Positions 9,779-17,306 of a DNA stretch of 64,000 bases are shown one piece after another. Position numbers and translations under genes: made by a program. Under the pieces are notes generated by a model, which had not been told where the DNA came from, ran no database searches, and saw only the letters and a list, made by a program, of their open reading frames with translations. The DNA is from Chryseobacterium sp. G0201 (GTDB lineage: Bacteria > Bacteroidota > Bacteroidia > Flavobacteriales > Weeksellaceae). How positions within the stretch are numbered: the stretch's first letter is position 1; every line of letters starts with the position of its first letter. The stretch spans positions 248,001-312,000 of the forward strand of contig NZ_CP033917.1 in NCBI RefSeq assembly GCF_003815655.1, given 5' to 3'.

Positions 9779-10012
9779 TTATTTATTTTTAGAATTATTT
9801 TTTGTTAAAATATCAAAAATATCATTGACTACAGTTTCATAATCTCCTTTTTTAAACTGTTCTTTCGTTTTGTTGAAAGCCTTTTTCAGTTCGCTTTCCG
9901 GGTTTTCATCATCAATGATCTCTATTGAGTCGACTCCTTTTACCTGAAATAAAAGTTCTTTCAGTTTTTCTGCATCTGCATTTTCTTCAATATTAATTTT
10001 TAGATATTTCAT
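9779..10012 (-). CDS. Small protein of unknown function upstream of the M1 peptidase
   Basis: This is a 77-residue charged protein. Residues 1-35 (MKYLKINIEENADAEKL onward) suggest a small beta-alpha-beta unit like those of short Bacteroidetes antitoxin-type proteins. The rest is a Lys/Glu-rich helix. It ends 13 bases before the aminopeptidase start, so the genes are probably co-transcribed. No toxin gene is adjacent, so I do not call it an antitoxin. Confidence 0.7.
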   Translation of the reverse strand: MKYLKINIEENADAEKLKELLFQVKGVDSIEIIDDENPESELKKAFNKTKEQFKKGDYETVVNDIFDILTKNNSKNK

Positions 10013-10050
10013 ATTTGATAAGTGTAAAATTTGCTTTGAAAGTTACAAAA

Positions 10051-10076
10051 AAAGTGAAGTTTTCAGGCTTCACTTT
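10051..10076 (-). terminator. Terminator after thyA
   Basis: The perfect nine-base stem AAAGTGAAG / CTTCACTTT has an eight-base loop. It lies 20 bases past the thyA stop and a T-run follows on the minus strand. Confidence 0.85.
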
Positions 10077-10096
10077 AATTTATATTTTATTTTTAA

Positions 10097-10891
10097 TTAA
10101 ATCGCAACAGGTGCTTTAATTCCAGGATGCGGATCATAGTTTTCTAATGTAAAGTCTTCAAAATTAAAATCAAAAATATTTTTAATTTCCGGATTCAATT
10201 TCATGATCGGAAGTGGTCTTGTTTCTCTTGAAAGCTGTCTGTTTACCTGCTCAAAATGATTGTTATAGATATGAACGTCTCCAAAACTGTGAACATAATC
10301 ACCAACTTCAAGATCACAAACCTGCGCAACCATCATTAATAACAATGCATAACTTGCAATATTAAAAGGAACTCCCAAGAAAACATCGGCACTTCTCTGA
10401 TACAGTTGAAGCGATAATTTTCCGTCTGCTACATAAAACTGAAACAAAGCGTGGCAAGGCGCCAGAGCCATATTCGGGATCTCGGCAACATTCCAAGCAG
10501 AAACGATCAATCTTCTGGAATCGGGATTTTTTTTAATCTGGTCGATAACTTCGGTAATCTGGTCTACAATTTTTCCGTCGGCACCGTTCCAGCTTCTCCA
10601 TTGAGCTCCGTAAACAGGACCGAGATCACCGTTTTCATTTGCCCATTCGTCCCAAATGCTTACTCCGTTATCATTTAAATATTTAACATTTGTATCTCCT
10701 TTCAAGAACCAAAGAAGTTCATAAATAATGGACTTCAAATGCACTTTTTTAGTTGTTACCAAAGGAAAACCTTTCGACAGATCATATCTCAACTGATATC
10801 CGAAAACACTTCTTGTTCCGGTGCCTGTTCTATCGGTTTTATCGGTTCCATTGTCTAAAATATGTTGTAAAAGGTCTAAGTAATTTTGCAT
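10097..10891 (-). CDS. thyA: Thymidylate synthase
   Basis: It converts dUMP and methylene-tetrahydrofolate to dTMP and dihydrofolate. The frame is open to 10951, but I choose the ATG at 10891. This gives [15 protein letters not shown] and exactly 264 residues, the usual length of the ThyA class. The catalytic Cys is in [11 protein letters not shown] at about residue 146. The folate and dUMP-binding regions ([16 protein letters not shown] and the C-terminal [10 protein letters not shown]) are intact. A TAnnTTTG box lies about 24 bases upstream of this start. No dihydrofolate reductase gene follows, so the common thyA-folA pairing is absent here. Confidence 0.97.
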   Translation of the reverse strand: MQNYLDLLQHILDNGTDKTDRTGTGTRSVFGYQLRYDLSKGFPLVTTKKVHLKSIIYELLWFLKGDTNVKYLNDNGVSIWDEWANENGDLGPVYGAQWRSWNGADGKIVDQITEVIDQIKKNPDSRRLIVSAWNVAEIPNMALAPCHALFQFYVADGKLSLQLYQRSADVFLGVPFNIASYALLLMMVAQVCDLEVGDYVHSFGDVHIYNNHFEQVNRQLSRETRPLPIMKLNPEIKNIFDFNFEDFTLENYDPHPGIKAPVAI

Positions 10892-10914
10892 TGTAAGGGC
10901 TAGTTTTGATGGTT

Positions 10915-10922
10915 CAAATTTA
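10915..10922 (-). promoter_or_regulatory. Putative -7 promoter element of thyA
   Basis: On the minus strand this reads TAAATTTG, matching TAnnTTTG, 24 bases before the chosen thyA ATG. It supports the shorter start, because it would lie inside the longer reading frame. Confidence 0.45.
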
Positions 10923-10962
10923 GAAAAATATAAGCGATTTTTTGTTATCATAGGTCATAAAA

Positions 10963-10988
10963 AAAGCATCTATTCTCATAGATGCTAT
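10963..10988 (-). terminator. Terminator after the SDR gene
   Basis: The stem GCATCTA / TAGATGC has a loop of six bases and is followed by a T-run on the minus strand. It lies just past the stop at 11012. Confidence 0.75.
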
Positions 10989-11011
10989 ATATTATTTAGA
11001 ATGAATTTTAT

Positions 11012-11761
11012 TTAAATCGCTGTGTATCCACCATCCACAAGATAATACCCTCCTGTCATGAATGAAGATTTTTCAGAGCTTAAAAATAACACCAATTCTG
11101 CAACTTCCTGTGGTTTTCCTAATCTTCCCATTGGATGTTTTGCAATCAAAGCTTCTTTCATATCTCCACTTGCGCTTTCCAGCAACGGTGTATCTATATA
11201 AGCAGGGCCTACAGAATTACAACGAATTCCCTTCTGTCCGTATTCTGCTCCTATATTTTTTGTTAATCCAACAACTGCGTGCTTTGCTGTCGTATAAGCT
11301 GATGATAGCGGTGCTGCAACTGTCCCGTGAATTGAGGCAATATTAACGATAACTCCACCTCCGTTTTTCTCCATTTGCTGGATTGCGTATTTACAACCGT
11401 AGAAAACTCCGTCTAAGTTTACACTTAAAACTTTTCTCCAGTTATCGAGACTGTAATCTCCTGTAAGCGCCGGTTCACCACCAATTCCTGCATTGTTGCA
11501 GGCAATATCCAATCTTCCATATATTTCTGCGGTCGCATTTACTAAAGCCTCAACTTCTGTGGGGTTTGATGTGTCTGCTTTTACAAAAGAAGCATCTCCT
11601 CCTGCCGATTTTATCTGTTCTACAGCCTCTTTTCCGTGTTCTTCATTGATGTCTGAAACAATAACTTTCGCACCCTCTTTTGCATATGTAAGAGCAATAG
11701 CCAACCCGATTCCTGAACCTGCTCCTGTAACTAAAGCCACTTTATTATCTAAAATTCCCAT
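11012..11761 (-). CDS. Short-chain dehydrogenase/reductase (classical SDR)
   Basis: This is a 249-residue NAD(P)-dependent oxidoreductase of the classical SDR type. The cofactor motif TGAGSGIG is at about residues 13-20 and NNAG at about 89-92. The catalytic Ser of NIASIHG and the YTTAK active-site motif are intact, and the C-terminal SSFMTGGYYLVDGGYTAI tail is typical. Automated pipelines often name such proteins glucose 1-dehydrogenase, but nothing here fixes the substrate. It is monocistronic with its own terminator. Confidence 0.92.
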   Translation of the reverse strand: MGILDNKVALVTGAGSGIGLAIALTYAKEGAKVIVSDINEEHGKEAVEQIKSAGGDASFVKADTSNPTEVEALVNATAEIYGRLDIACNNAGIGGEPALTGDYSLDNWRKVLSVNLDGVFYGCKYAIQQMEKNGGGVIVNIASIHGTVAAPLSSAYTTAKHAVVGLTKNIGAEYGQKGIRCNSVGPAYIDTPLLESASGDMKEALIAKHPMGRLGKPQEVAELVLFLSSEKSSFMTGGYYLVDGGYTAI

Positions 11762-11891
11762 ATTGATAAAATTTTATATGATTTTTTATTAAATATTTAT
11801 GTCTAAGTTACGACGAAAATCACTAATGCTTCAAAAGTAAGCAATAAAGTTTTCTTAATTTTTTAAAGAGAAATGTTAATTTAAATTTAGA

Positions 11892-12338
11892 TTACCAAAT
11901 ATTATCAATCTTCTGGTGAATATTATTTATAGCAAATGTTTCTCCGACTTTCTTACCATACATTGCTTTCACTAATGGTGATTCTGCAGAAACGGTCATA
12001 ATTTTTTTATTATCAATAACAATTTCTCCTAGTGATACAGAGATATAAAATAATCCCTTATCCGTTTTTACCAAAGCTCCATTTTGAACTTTCGAAGATA
12101 GTTCTACATTTATTTTCTGAATAATAGCTTGCTGAATTAAAACTTCATTCAGCTGTCTTTGAAGATTATTGATTTCCTGTTGCAACATTTCTCTTCCTGT
12201 TTCATATTTATCCCCCATTGAACTTTTAGTATCGTTGCTTGACGCTCTGGTTTCAGTAATAAGGGTTTCAAGATTTTGAATTTTTTCCGAGATCTTTGAT
12301 TTTATGATCTCCAATATTTTAGATTTATCCATTTTCAT
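11892..12338 (-). CDS. GreA/GreB-like C-terminal domain protein with N-terminal coiled coil
   Basis: This 148-residue protein has a helical, probably coiled-coil N-terminal half (about residues 1-70). The C-terminal half ends in SAESPLVKAMYGKKVGETF, which matches the FKBP-like C-terminal domain of transcript cleavage factors (SPLGxALxGKxxGD). It therefore probably binds RNA polymerase. The tip of the coiled coil does not show the usual paired acidic residues clearly, so real cleavage activity is uncertain. Close relatives in Flavobacteriia are, to my recollection, often mislabelled 3-oxoacyl-ACP synthase, and nothing here supports that. The ATG at 12332 is an alternative start. Confidence 0.75.
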   Translation of the reverse strand: MKMDKSKILEIIKSKISEKIQNLETLITETRASSNDTKSSMGDKYETGREMLQQEINNLQRQLNEVLIQQAIIQKINVELSSKVQNGALVKTDKGLFYISVSLGEIVIDNKKIMTVSAESPLVKAMYGKKVGETFAINNIHQKIDNIW

Positions 12339-12576
12339 ATTTTGACATCAAACAAATGTATTTATTTTCATTAAAAAATCGGTTTTTTTATCTTTTTAAT
12401 TTGTCAACATAATATCACTATGAAAAGATAATTTTTCACCATAATTGGAATAACACAAAATCTCTTTCCAAAATTTAAATTTATTCATTAATTAAATAAA
12501 ATAAATTAATTATAATCAAACATTATACTTAATTAATAATTTATATACAATTAACATGACGAAAAATTATAATATA

Positions 12577-12584
12577 TATATTTG
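12577..12584 (+). promoter_or_regulatory. Putative -7 promoter element
   Basis: TATATTTG matches TAnnTTTG and lies 22 bases before the ATG at 12607. It argues that translation starts at 12607 and not at the earlier in-frame ATG at 12556, which would precede transcription. Confidence 0.5.
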
Positions 12585-12606
12585 CCGACTAAATAAAAAA
12601 AACGTC

Positions 12607-13539
12607 ATGAAAAAACAATTATCTATTCTTACATTTACTTTAATGTATGCTACATTTTTCGCACAGGTTGGAATAAACACATCAAATCCACACATCTCTT
12701 CTGCTCTTGATGTACAATCTGATAATAAAGGACTTATCGTTCCCAGATTGACTTCGACAGCTGTTACAAGTCTTTCCGGTTCAGCAAGTGAAGGACTCAT
12801 CGTTTTTGATAAAGACCAAAAGAAATTCTTAGGTTGGGACGGAACCAAATGGCAAAATTTAGGTTTTGAAGGAAGCGCAGGCGGTGGTTCATTATTAACG
12901 GGAACTATTTTTACACAAAGTTTTGAAACCGGCGATTCTGTAAATTATACCACTACAGGATTCGCGCCTTCAAGCTTTAATTTTACCTCCGGCTCTACAG
13001 TAACAGGAGATGCTCCTGCTTCATCAAGCTTATTTTCTGATGGAACCAGAGGCTTCGGATACTCTAACAATACCAGTAGCGGAACGAATTCTTATATAGA
13101 ATTCAATACTATTGATGCATCTACTTACACAAGTAATATCACATTAAGTTTGGATGTTGCTGCATTTTCTATTGGAAGTACGGGTAACGGTGTTGAAAAT
13201 AGTGATATTGTAACGATAGAAGTAAGTACTGATGGGGGTGCCAATTACAATACAAAACTGACTTTAACAGGAGGAAATTCTTCAACAGGAAGCAATACCA
13301 GATGGGCATTTTCAGGAAGCGGAGCAGGAACAAATACTTATTCTGCATCGGGAATCACAGTAGCATCATCCAGCACCGCAACAGGCTCAGGAATTACACT
13401 TACAGGTGCGCAGGCGATTACAAAATTATCTGTAACAGGAATTCCGAATTCAAGCCAATTGAAAGTAAGAATTGGTGTAAGAAACAATGCTGCAACAGAA
13501 CTTTGGGTTGTTGATAATGTAAAATTACAGGCCTTGTAA
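12607..13539 (+). CDS. Secreted protein of unknown function
   Basis: This is a 310-residue exported protein. The signal peptide (MKKQLSILTFTLMYATFFAQ) is followed by a segment frequent in flavobacterial surface proteins: VGINTSNPHISSALDVQ, then GLIVFDKDQKKFLGWDGTKW. The remaining 200 residues are Ser/Thr/Gly-rich and beta-strand-like. They resemble the middle beta-sandwich part of the endonuclease encoded at 33291. No typical T9SS C-terminal domain is seen. The start at 12607 is chosen because the promoter box at 12577 lies inside the longer frame. The function is unknown. Confidence 0.85.
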   Translation: MKKQLSILTFTLMYATFFAQVGINTSNPHISSALDVQSDNKGLIVPRLTSTAVTSLSGSASEGLIVFDKDQKKFLGWDGTKWQNLGFEGSAGGGSLLTGTIFTQSFETGDSVNYTTTGFAPSSFNFTSGSTVTGDAPASSSLFSDGTRGFGYSNNTSSGTNSYIEFNTIDASTYTSNITLSLDVAAFSIGSTGNGVENSDIVTIEVSTDGGANYNTKLTLTGGNSSTGSNTRWAFSGSGAGTNTYSASGITVASSSTATGSGITLTGAQAITKLSVTGIPNSSQLKVRIGVRNNAATELWVVDNVKLQAL

Positions 13540-13562
13540 TTTTTTGATTTGAATAAAATAAA

Positions 13563-13587
13563 AAAGCGGACATGGATTGTCCGCTTT
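13563..13587. terminator. Bidirectional terminator between converging genes
   Basis: The perfect nine-base stem AAAGCGGAC / GTCCGCTTT has A- and T-runs on its two sides. It lies between the stop codons at 13539 (plus) and 13622 (minus). Confidence 0.85.
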
Positions 13588-13621
13588 ATTCATCTTATTA
13601 CTTTTTGACTAATATTTTAAT

Positions 13622-14971
13622 TTATTTTTCAAAGACAGCGTAATCTGAAACCTTGAAATTGAAATCTTTTCCGTTGTTGAAGTCTCTTTTTGTTCCGTCA
13701 AAAACATTTTTAAAGTTTCCTGAAAGATTTTCATCCTGAATACTGAAATTTACAGGTTCTTTTGACATATTTAAAACAACCAATACCTCATCTTTTCCAT
13801 TTTTTCTGATGTAGGCTAAGATCTTATCGTTTGCTGTCGTGTTTAAAAGATGAGTTCCAACATTTGAATCGCCACCTCTTAACGCAGGATTTGATGATTT
13901 TAAACTTAACAACGTTTTATAAAAACCTGAGAGCTGATAAGTATTTGTCCATTTTATAACATCCTTTTCGAAGAACTCCAGCCGTTTCATATTGGGAAGC
14001 TCCTGTCCGGAATATAATAATGGAACTCCGTTCCATGTTGCAGAAAATACGGCCATTGGTTTTGTAATTACTCCATACTTTTCATATTCTGTTCCGTTCC
14101 ATGAATTCTCATCGTGGTTTGTGGTAAACCAGGCTCTCATAGATGAATCTCCAATATTTGAATATTTTATTAATAGATCTTTTAAATCCTGCAAAGGCTG
14201 ATTTTTATTGTAATAATCAGCAGATTTGTGCATCCAAGACCAAGAATAGCTTGCGTCAAAAACTTTTCCATATTCGGGAGTTTCCAATTCATCAAATTCC
14301 CCTAACCAGAAAAGCGGCTTTACAGTTTCAACTTCAGGGCGAGCCTGTTGCCAGAAATCTACTTCTACCCAAGAAGCCAAATCACATCTGAAACCATCAA
14401 TATTGGTTTCTTTCACCCAAAATTTCATGGCATCAATCATTGCTTTGCGCATTTCCGGATTTTTATAATCTAATTCGATAATATCATCCATTCCGGAGGC
14501 GATGTGGAATTTCCCATCCGGATCTTTTAAATAGAATTCAGGATGTGTTTTTGTCCAGACATGATCCCAACCTGTATGATTTGCTACCCAATCGATGATG
14601 ACTTTGAATCCCAATCTGTGAGCTTCATTCACCATATGTTTGAAATCATTAAGCGTTCCAAATTCGGGATTAATGGATGTATAATCTGATGCCGCGTACG
14701 GACTTCCCAAACTTCCTTTTTTCTTTTCCTGAGCAATTGGAGTGATCGGCATGAACCAAAGTGTCTTTACTCCCATTGATTTCAGGCGCGGCATTTCTTT
14801 TTCGAATGCTTTAAAGGTTCCTTCTTTGGTATATTGTCTTACGTTGACTTCGTAAATATTAGTAGAGTGTTTCCATTCTTTCGGCAAATCCATAGTGTTT
14901 TTATTTAAATTTTGAGTGGTACAGGAAACAATTCCCAGACCAATTACAGCGAGTAAAAATAATTTTTTCAT
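13622..14971 (-). CDS. GH13 alpha-amylase family lipoprotein
   Basis: This is a 449-residue glycoside hydrolase family 13 enzyme carrying a lipoprotein signal (GLGIVSC, Cys17), so it sits in the periplasm or on the cell surface. The TIM-barrel motifs are intact: DWVANHTG, DGFRCDLAS with the nucleophile Asp197, WLGEFDE with the acid/base Glu225, and TTNHDENSW with Asp287. It lacks SusC/SusD partners, so it is a stand-alone alpha-glucan hydrolase. Substrate and linkage cannot be read from the sequence. A TAnnTTTG box lies just upstream of the ATG. Confidence 0.93.
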   Translation of the reverse strand: MKKLFLLAVIGLGIVSCTTQNLNKNTMDLPKEWKHSTNIYEVNVRQYTKEGTFKAFEKEMPRLKSMGVKTLWFMPITPIAQEKKKGSLGSPYAASDYTSINPEFGTLNDFKHMVNEAHRLGFKVIIDWVANHTGWDHVWTKTHPEFYLKDPDGKFHIASGMDDIIELDYKNPEMRKAMIDAMKFWVKETNIDGFRCDLASWVEVDFWQQARPEVETVKPLFWLGEFDELETPEYGKVFDASYSWSWMHKSADYYNKNQPLQDLKDLLIKYSNIGDSSMRAWFTTNHDENSWNGTEYEKYGVITKPMAVFSATWNGVPLLYSGQELPNMKRLEFFEKDVIKWTNTYQLSGFYKTLLSLKSSNPALRGGDSNVGTHLLNTTANDKILAYIRKNGKDEVLVVLNMSKEPVNFSIQDENLSGNFKNVFDGTKRDFNNGKDFNFKVSDYAVFEK

Positions 14972-14985
14972 TAATGAAGTTTTAA

Positions 14986-14993
14986 CAAAAATA
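14986..14993 (-). promoter_or_regulatory. Putative -7 promoter element of the GH13 gene
   Basis: The minus strand reads TATTTTTG, matching TAnnTTTG, only 15-22 bases from the ATG at 14971. The transcript leader would be very short. Confidence 0.4.
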
Positions 14994-15128
14994 ACGAATC
15001 GAGATGTAAGTAGGTGAATTGTTAATGGTGAATTTTGCTTTCCAAGTGAATTTTTTTAGTGAAATGGAAACCTAAATGAATGAATTTTATTTTTTTTAAC
15101 ACAAAGAGAGCAAAGTTTTTTTCTAAAT

Positions 15129-15277
15129 GTCATTGCGAGGAGCGTAGCGACGAATCAATCTCAGTAAATTTATTAACTTTTTTTACTTTACTCTCTGTTG
15201 AGACTCTTTCAGAATGACAAAGTGTATGTTATTTTTATGTTTTGAGATTGCTTCGTCGCTACGCTCCTCGCAATGAC
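15129..15277. repeat. Interspersed palindromic repeat (CATTGCGAGGAGC family), paired arms
   Basis: Two 35-base arms, 15129-15163 and 15243-15277, are inverted copies of each other with one mismatch and enclose about 80 bases. Each arm begins or ends with GTCATTGCGAGGAGC. Related arms recur at 35199-35233 and 50297-50381. Confidence 0.9.
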
Positions 15278-15302
15278 GGGAATGTTTGAAAAGAACGGCA
15301 AG

Positions 15303-15416
15303 TACTCTAGCCACGATAGTAACGGTTACCCCGCAACAAGGGTTGGAGGGTTGAGGGTTGAGGTGTTGGAGGGTGATGGCGTGAGGAGTATGAGTGGATA
15401 GCGTGAAATAGCTTCT
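15303..15416. repeat. Interspersed repeat (CTAGCCCCGAT...GCGGGAAATAG family), copy 1
   Basis: This is the most diverged of three copies. The left end is CTCTAGCCACGATAGTAACG and the right end is TGGATAGCGTGAAATAGCTTC. The ends are partly complementary, so the unit could fold into a long imperfect hairpin. Here the centre is replaced by a G-rich stretch, 15340-15380. Confidence 0.7.
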
Positions 15417-15459
15417 GAAAATAAGTAATTAATAAAATACTTAGTTTTTAAGACAAAAA

Positions 15460-15483
15460 AGCCCCGAATCTTCATTCAGGGCT
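15460..15483 (-). terminator. Terminator after the pRiA4b ORF-3-like gene
   Basis: The stem AGCCC-GAAT / ATTC-GGGCT has one mismatch and a four-base loop, and a T-run follows on the minus strand. It lies 16 bases from the stop codon at 15499. Confidence 0.75.
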
Positions 15484-15498
15484 GTATATTTTTAAGTA

Positions 15499-16095
15499 TT
15501 ATCTCTCGTCTTCGTTGTCATCTTCATCTTCGAAAACATCGTCATCGTAGTTTTCTTCTTCCTCATCATCAAAGTTGTCGTCATCTTCATCCACAAAACT
15601 GGTTCCGCCCGCAAAGTCATCCTCGAAAGCAAAATCATCTTCTATTAATGGCATCGCAGATTTCTTTTTAGATCCTCCACTTCCATTTTTGCTCGGCGCT
15701 TTCAACGGAACGTTTCCAAATCTGTAAACTGTGATCGGATAATTTACTCCTTTTGTCTCATCGATCACCTCAACAAGCTCACAGAAGAATTCCCAAAGAT
15801 CAAGAAGCCCGTATTGGAACTGTGCCTTGTTACCAGCACTTTCAAACGCCTCATCAATGTATACATCCGACATAATCTCGCCATCACCGTCATCACTCAT
15901 ATCTTCTAACGGAACACTTTTTACGATCGTACCGTCTTCTTCCAATAAATTAAAAGTTGAAAGCTCCTCGCCCTGAAGGCTGAAAGCACTTTTAATTCCT
16001 AAGTGTAAGTTCCATAGCGTCTGTTTTCCTTTAACTTCGATATCACGGAAAATATCTTCTTTTGCATCTAATATTACGCGGATTTTGTAAACCAT
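15499..16095 (-). CDS. pRiA4b ORF-3-like (IS1096 TnpR-like) protein with acidic tail
   Basis: I use the ATG at 16095, giving MVYKIRVILDAKEDIFRDIEVKG and 198 residues. The longer frame to 16176 adds a poor N-terminus. Residues 1-130 match my memory of the plasmid pRiA4b ORF-3 / IS1096 passenger TnpR-like domain, including LWNLHLGIKSAF and LEDMSDDGDG. The last 60 residues are almost entirely Asp/Glu and probably disordered. Despite the family name, no transposase or terminal repeats surround it, so it looks like an ordinary cellular protein. Its biochemical role is unknown. Confidence 0.8.
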   Translation of the reverse strand: MVYKIRVILDAKEDIFRDIEVKGKQTLWNLHLGIKSAFSLQGEELSTFNLLEEDGTIVKSVPLEDMSDDGDGEIMSDVYIDEAFESAGNKAQFQYGLLDLWEFFCELVEVIDETKGVNYPITVYRFGNVPLKAPSKNGSGGSKKKSAMPLIEDDFAFEDDFAGGTSFVDEDDDNFDDEEEENYDDDVFEDEDDNEDER

Positions 16096-16229
16096 ATCAG
16101 TTTTATAAATTACTTTTTTGCCTTTGTTATTATGATTAATTTCTGTTGCAAATATATAATAAATGAGATGTGACAAAAAAATATTTGTGAATTTTTTAAA
16201 ATATTTTTTTTTCTTACATTTTGCAGAAA

Positions 16230-17261
16230 TTATTTACTTTTCTCAAGCATAAAACTGAACTTCGTGCCTTCGAGATAGACACTCTCTACCGTAATGTTTT
16301 CGTTATGAGCTTCAAGGATATGCTTTACGATGGCCAATCCTAATCCTGAACCACCTTCTCTTCTACTTCTGCTGGTTTCTACACGATAAAATCTCTCGAA
16401 AATTCTTGATAAAACTTCTGATTTTATTCCCATTCCATTATCGATGACCTCTATCAAAACTTTATTTTTCAGAACGCTTGTCTTTACGACAACTTTTGCT
16501 TCCTGTCTGTTCGCGTAATGGATAGCATTAGAAACTAAATTGATAAAAACTTGCGAAATCTTCTGTTTATCGGCATCCACAAAGATCTGAGGATGTAAGG
16601 TCTGGATCTGTAATGTTGTATTATGTTTTTCAGCTTCGAGATCTAGTAAATCGAAAATTTCTTTAATTAATAAATTAACATCAAATCTTGAGACATTAAG
16701 GTTAATTTCTCCGGCTTCAAGCCTGTTGATCATATCCAAATCTGTAACAATGGCAATTAATCTTTCCACCGAAATATCAATTCTTTCCAAATATTTGTCC
16801 CGAATCGTAAGATTATCAACCCCGCCATCTCTTAATGTCTCCACATATCCCTGAATAGAAAATAACGGAGTTTTAAGCTCATGAGAAACGTTTCCGATGT
16901 ATTCTTTACGGTAGCTTTCCATTTCTTTCATCATATCAAGTTCGGTAACTTTTTGCTGATTAAGATCTGAAAATCTTTCTCCAAGTTCTTTAATGGTAAT
17001 ATTTTCATCGTTGTCATGAACGATCTCCTGCGGTAAAAGCAAAGAAAGCCCGCGCACCTGTTTTTTACCATAATAATTAAACAATAGTTCTAACACCAAA
17101 TAATTAATGATAAAAATAACAATGAGACATATAAAAAGTCCAATTTTAAAGAATGGGGTTTTGTAATAGATATCCTTTAGTGAATCAAAAACGATTACTA
17201 GAAGGAACATCACCAATGTCAACAGACATGATGCGACGAGGGTAAGTCTGTAAAATTTCAA
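16230..17261 (-). CDS. PhoR-like membrane sensor histidine kinase
   Basis: This is a 343-residue sensor kinase. Two membrane segments, about residues 7-25 and 38-61, are joined by a very short loop, so there is little periplasmic sensing domain. The dimerisation domain has the H-box NVSHELKTPLFSIQG with His127. The catalytic domain shows the N-box INLVSNAIHYA, DNGMGI and GSGLGLAIVKH. The start appears to be TTG at 17261. An in-frame stop lies about eight codons upstream with no ATG between, and the next ATG (codon 18) would remove the first membrane helix. It follows the response regulator gene by 45 bases. Confidence 0.92.
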   Translation of the reverse strand: MKFYRLTLVASCLLTLVMFLLVIVFDSLKDIYYKTPFFKIGLFICLIVIFIINYLVLELLFNYYGKKQVRGLSLLLPQEIVHDNDENITIKELGERFSDLNQQKVTELDMMKEMESYRKEYIGNVSHELKTPLFSIQGYVETLRDGGVDNLTIRDKYLERIDISVERLIAIVTDLDMINRLEAGEINLNVSRFDVNLLIKEIFDLLDLEAEKHNTTLQIQTLHPQIFVDADKQKISQVFINLVSNAIHYANRQEAKVVVKTSVLKNKVLIEVIDNGMGIKSEVLSRIFERFYRVETSRSRREGGSGLGLAIVKHILEAHNENITVESVYLEGTKFSFMLEKSK

Positions 17262-17306
17262 TTTTACAAAGTTTTTATTGGTTTATGTAAAGTTAGGTTT
17301 TTTAAG

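Larger units (their letters stand above)
14972..15498. other. 527-base gene-free region rich in repeats
   Basis: It holds the promoter of the GH13 gene, a pair of 35-base inverted arms (15129-15163 and 15243-15277), a copy of a second repeat family with a G-rich centre (15303-15416) and the terminator of the next minus-strand gene. I see no coding frame in it. Confidence 0.7.

Noticed and set aside
9779..10012. Toxin-antitoxin module
   Set aside because: There is only one small gene, and its neighbours are an M1 aminopeptidase and thyA, neither of them a toxin.
15499..16095. Mobile element because of the IS1096 TnpR-like family name
   Set aside because: No transposase, inverted ends or target duplication surround the gene, and the protein has a conserved acidic tail as in chromosomal members.
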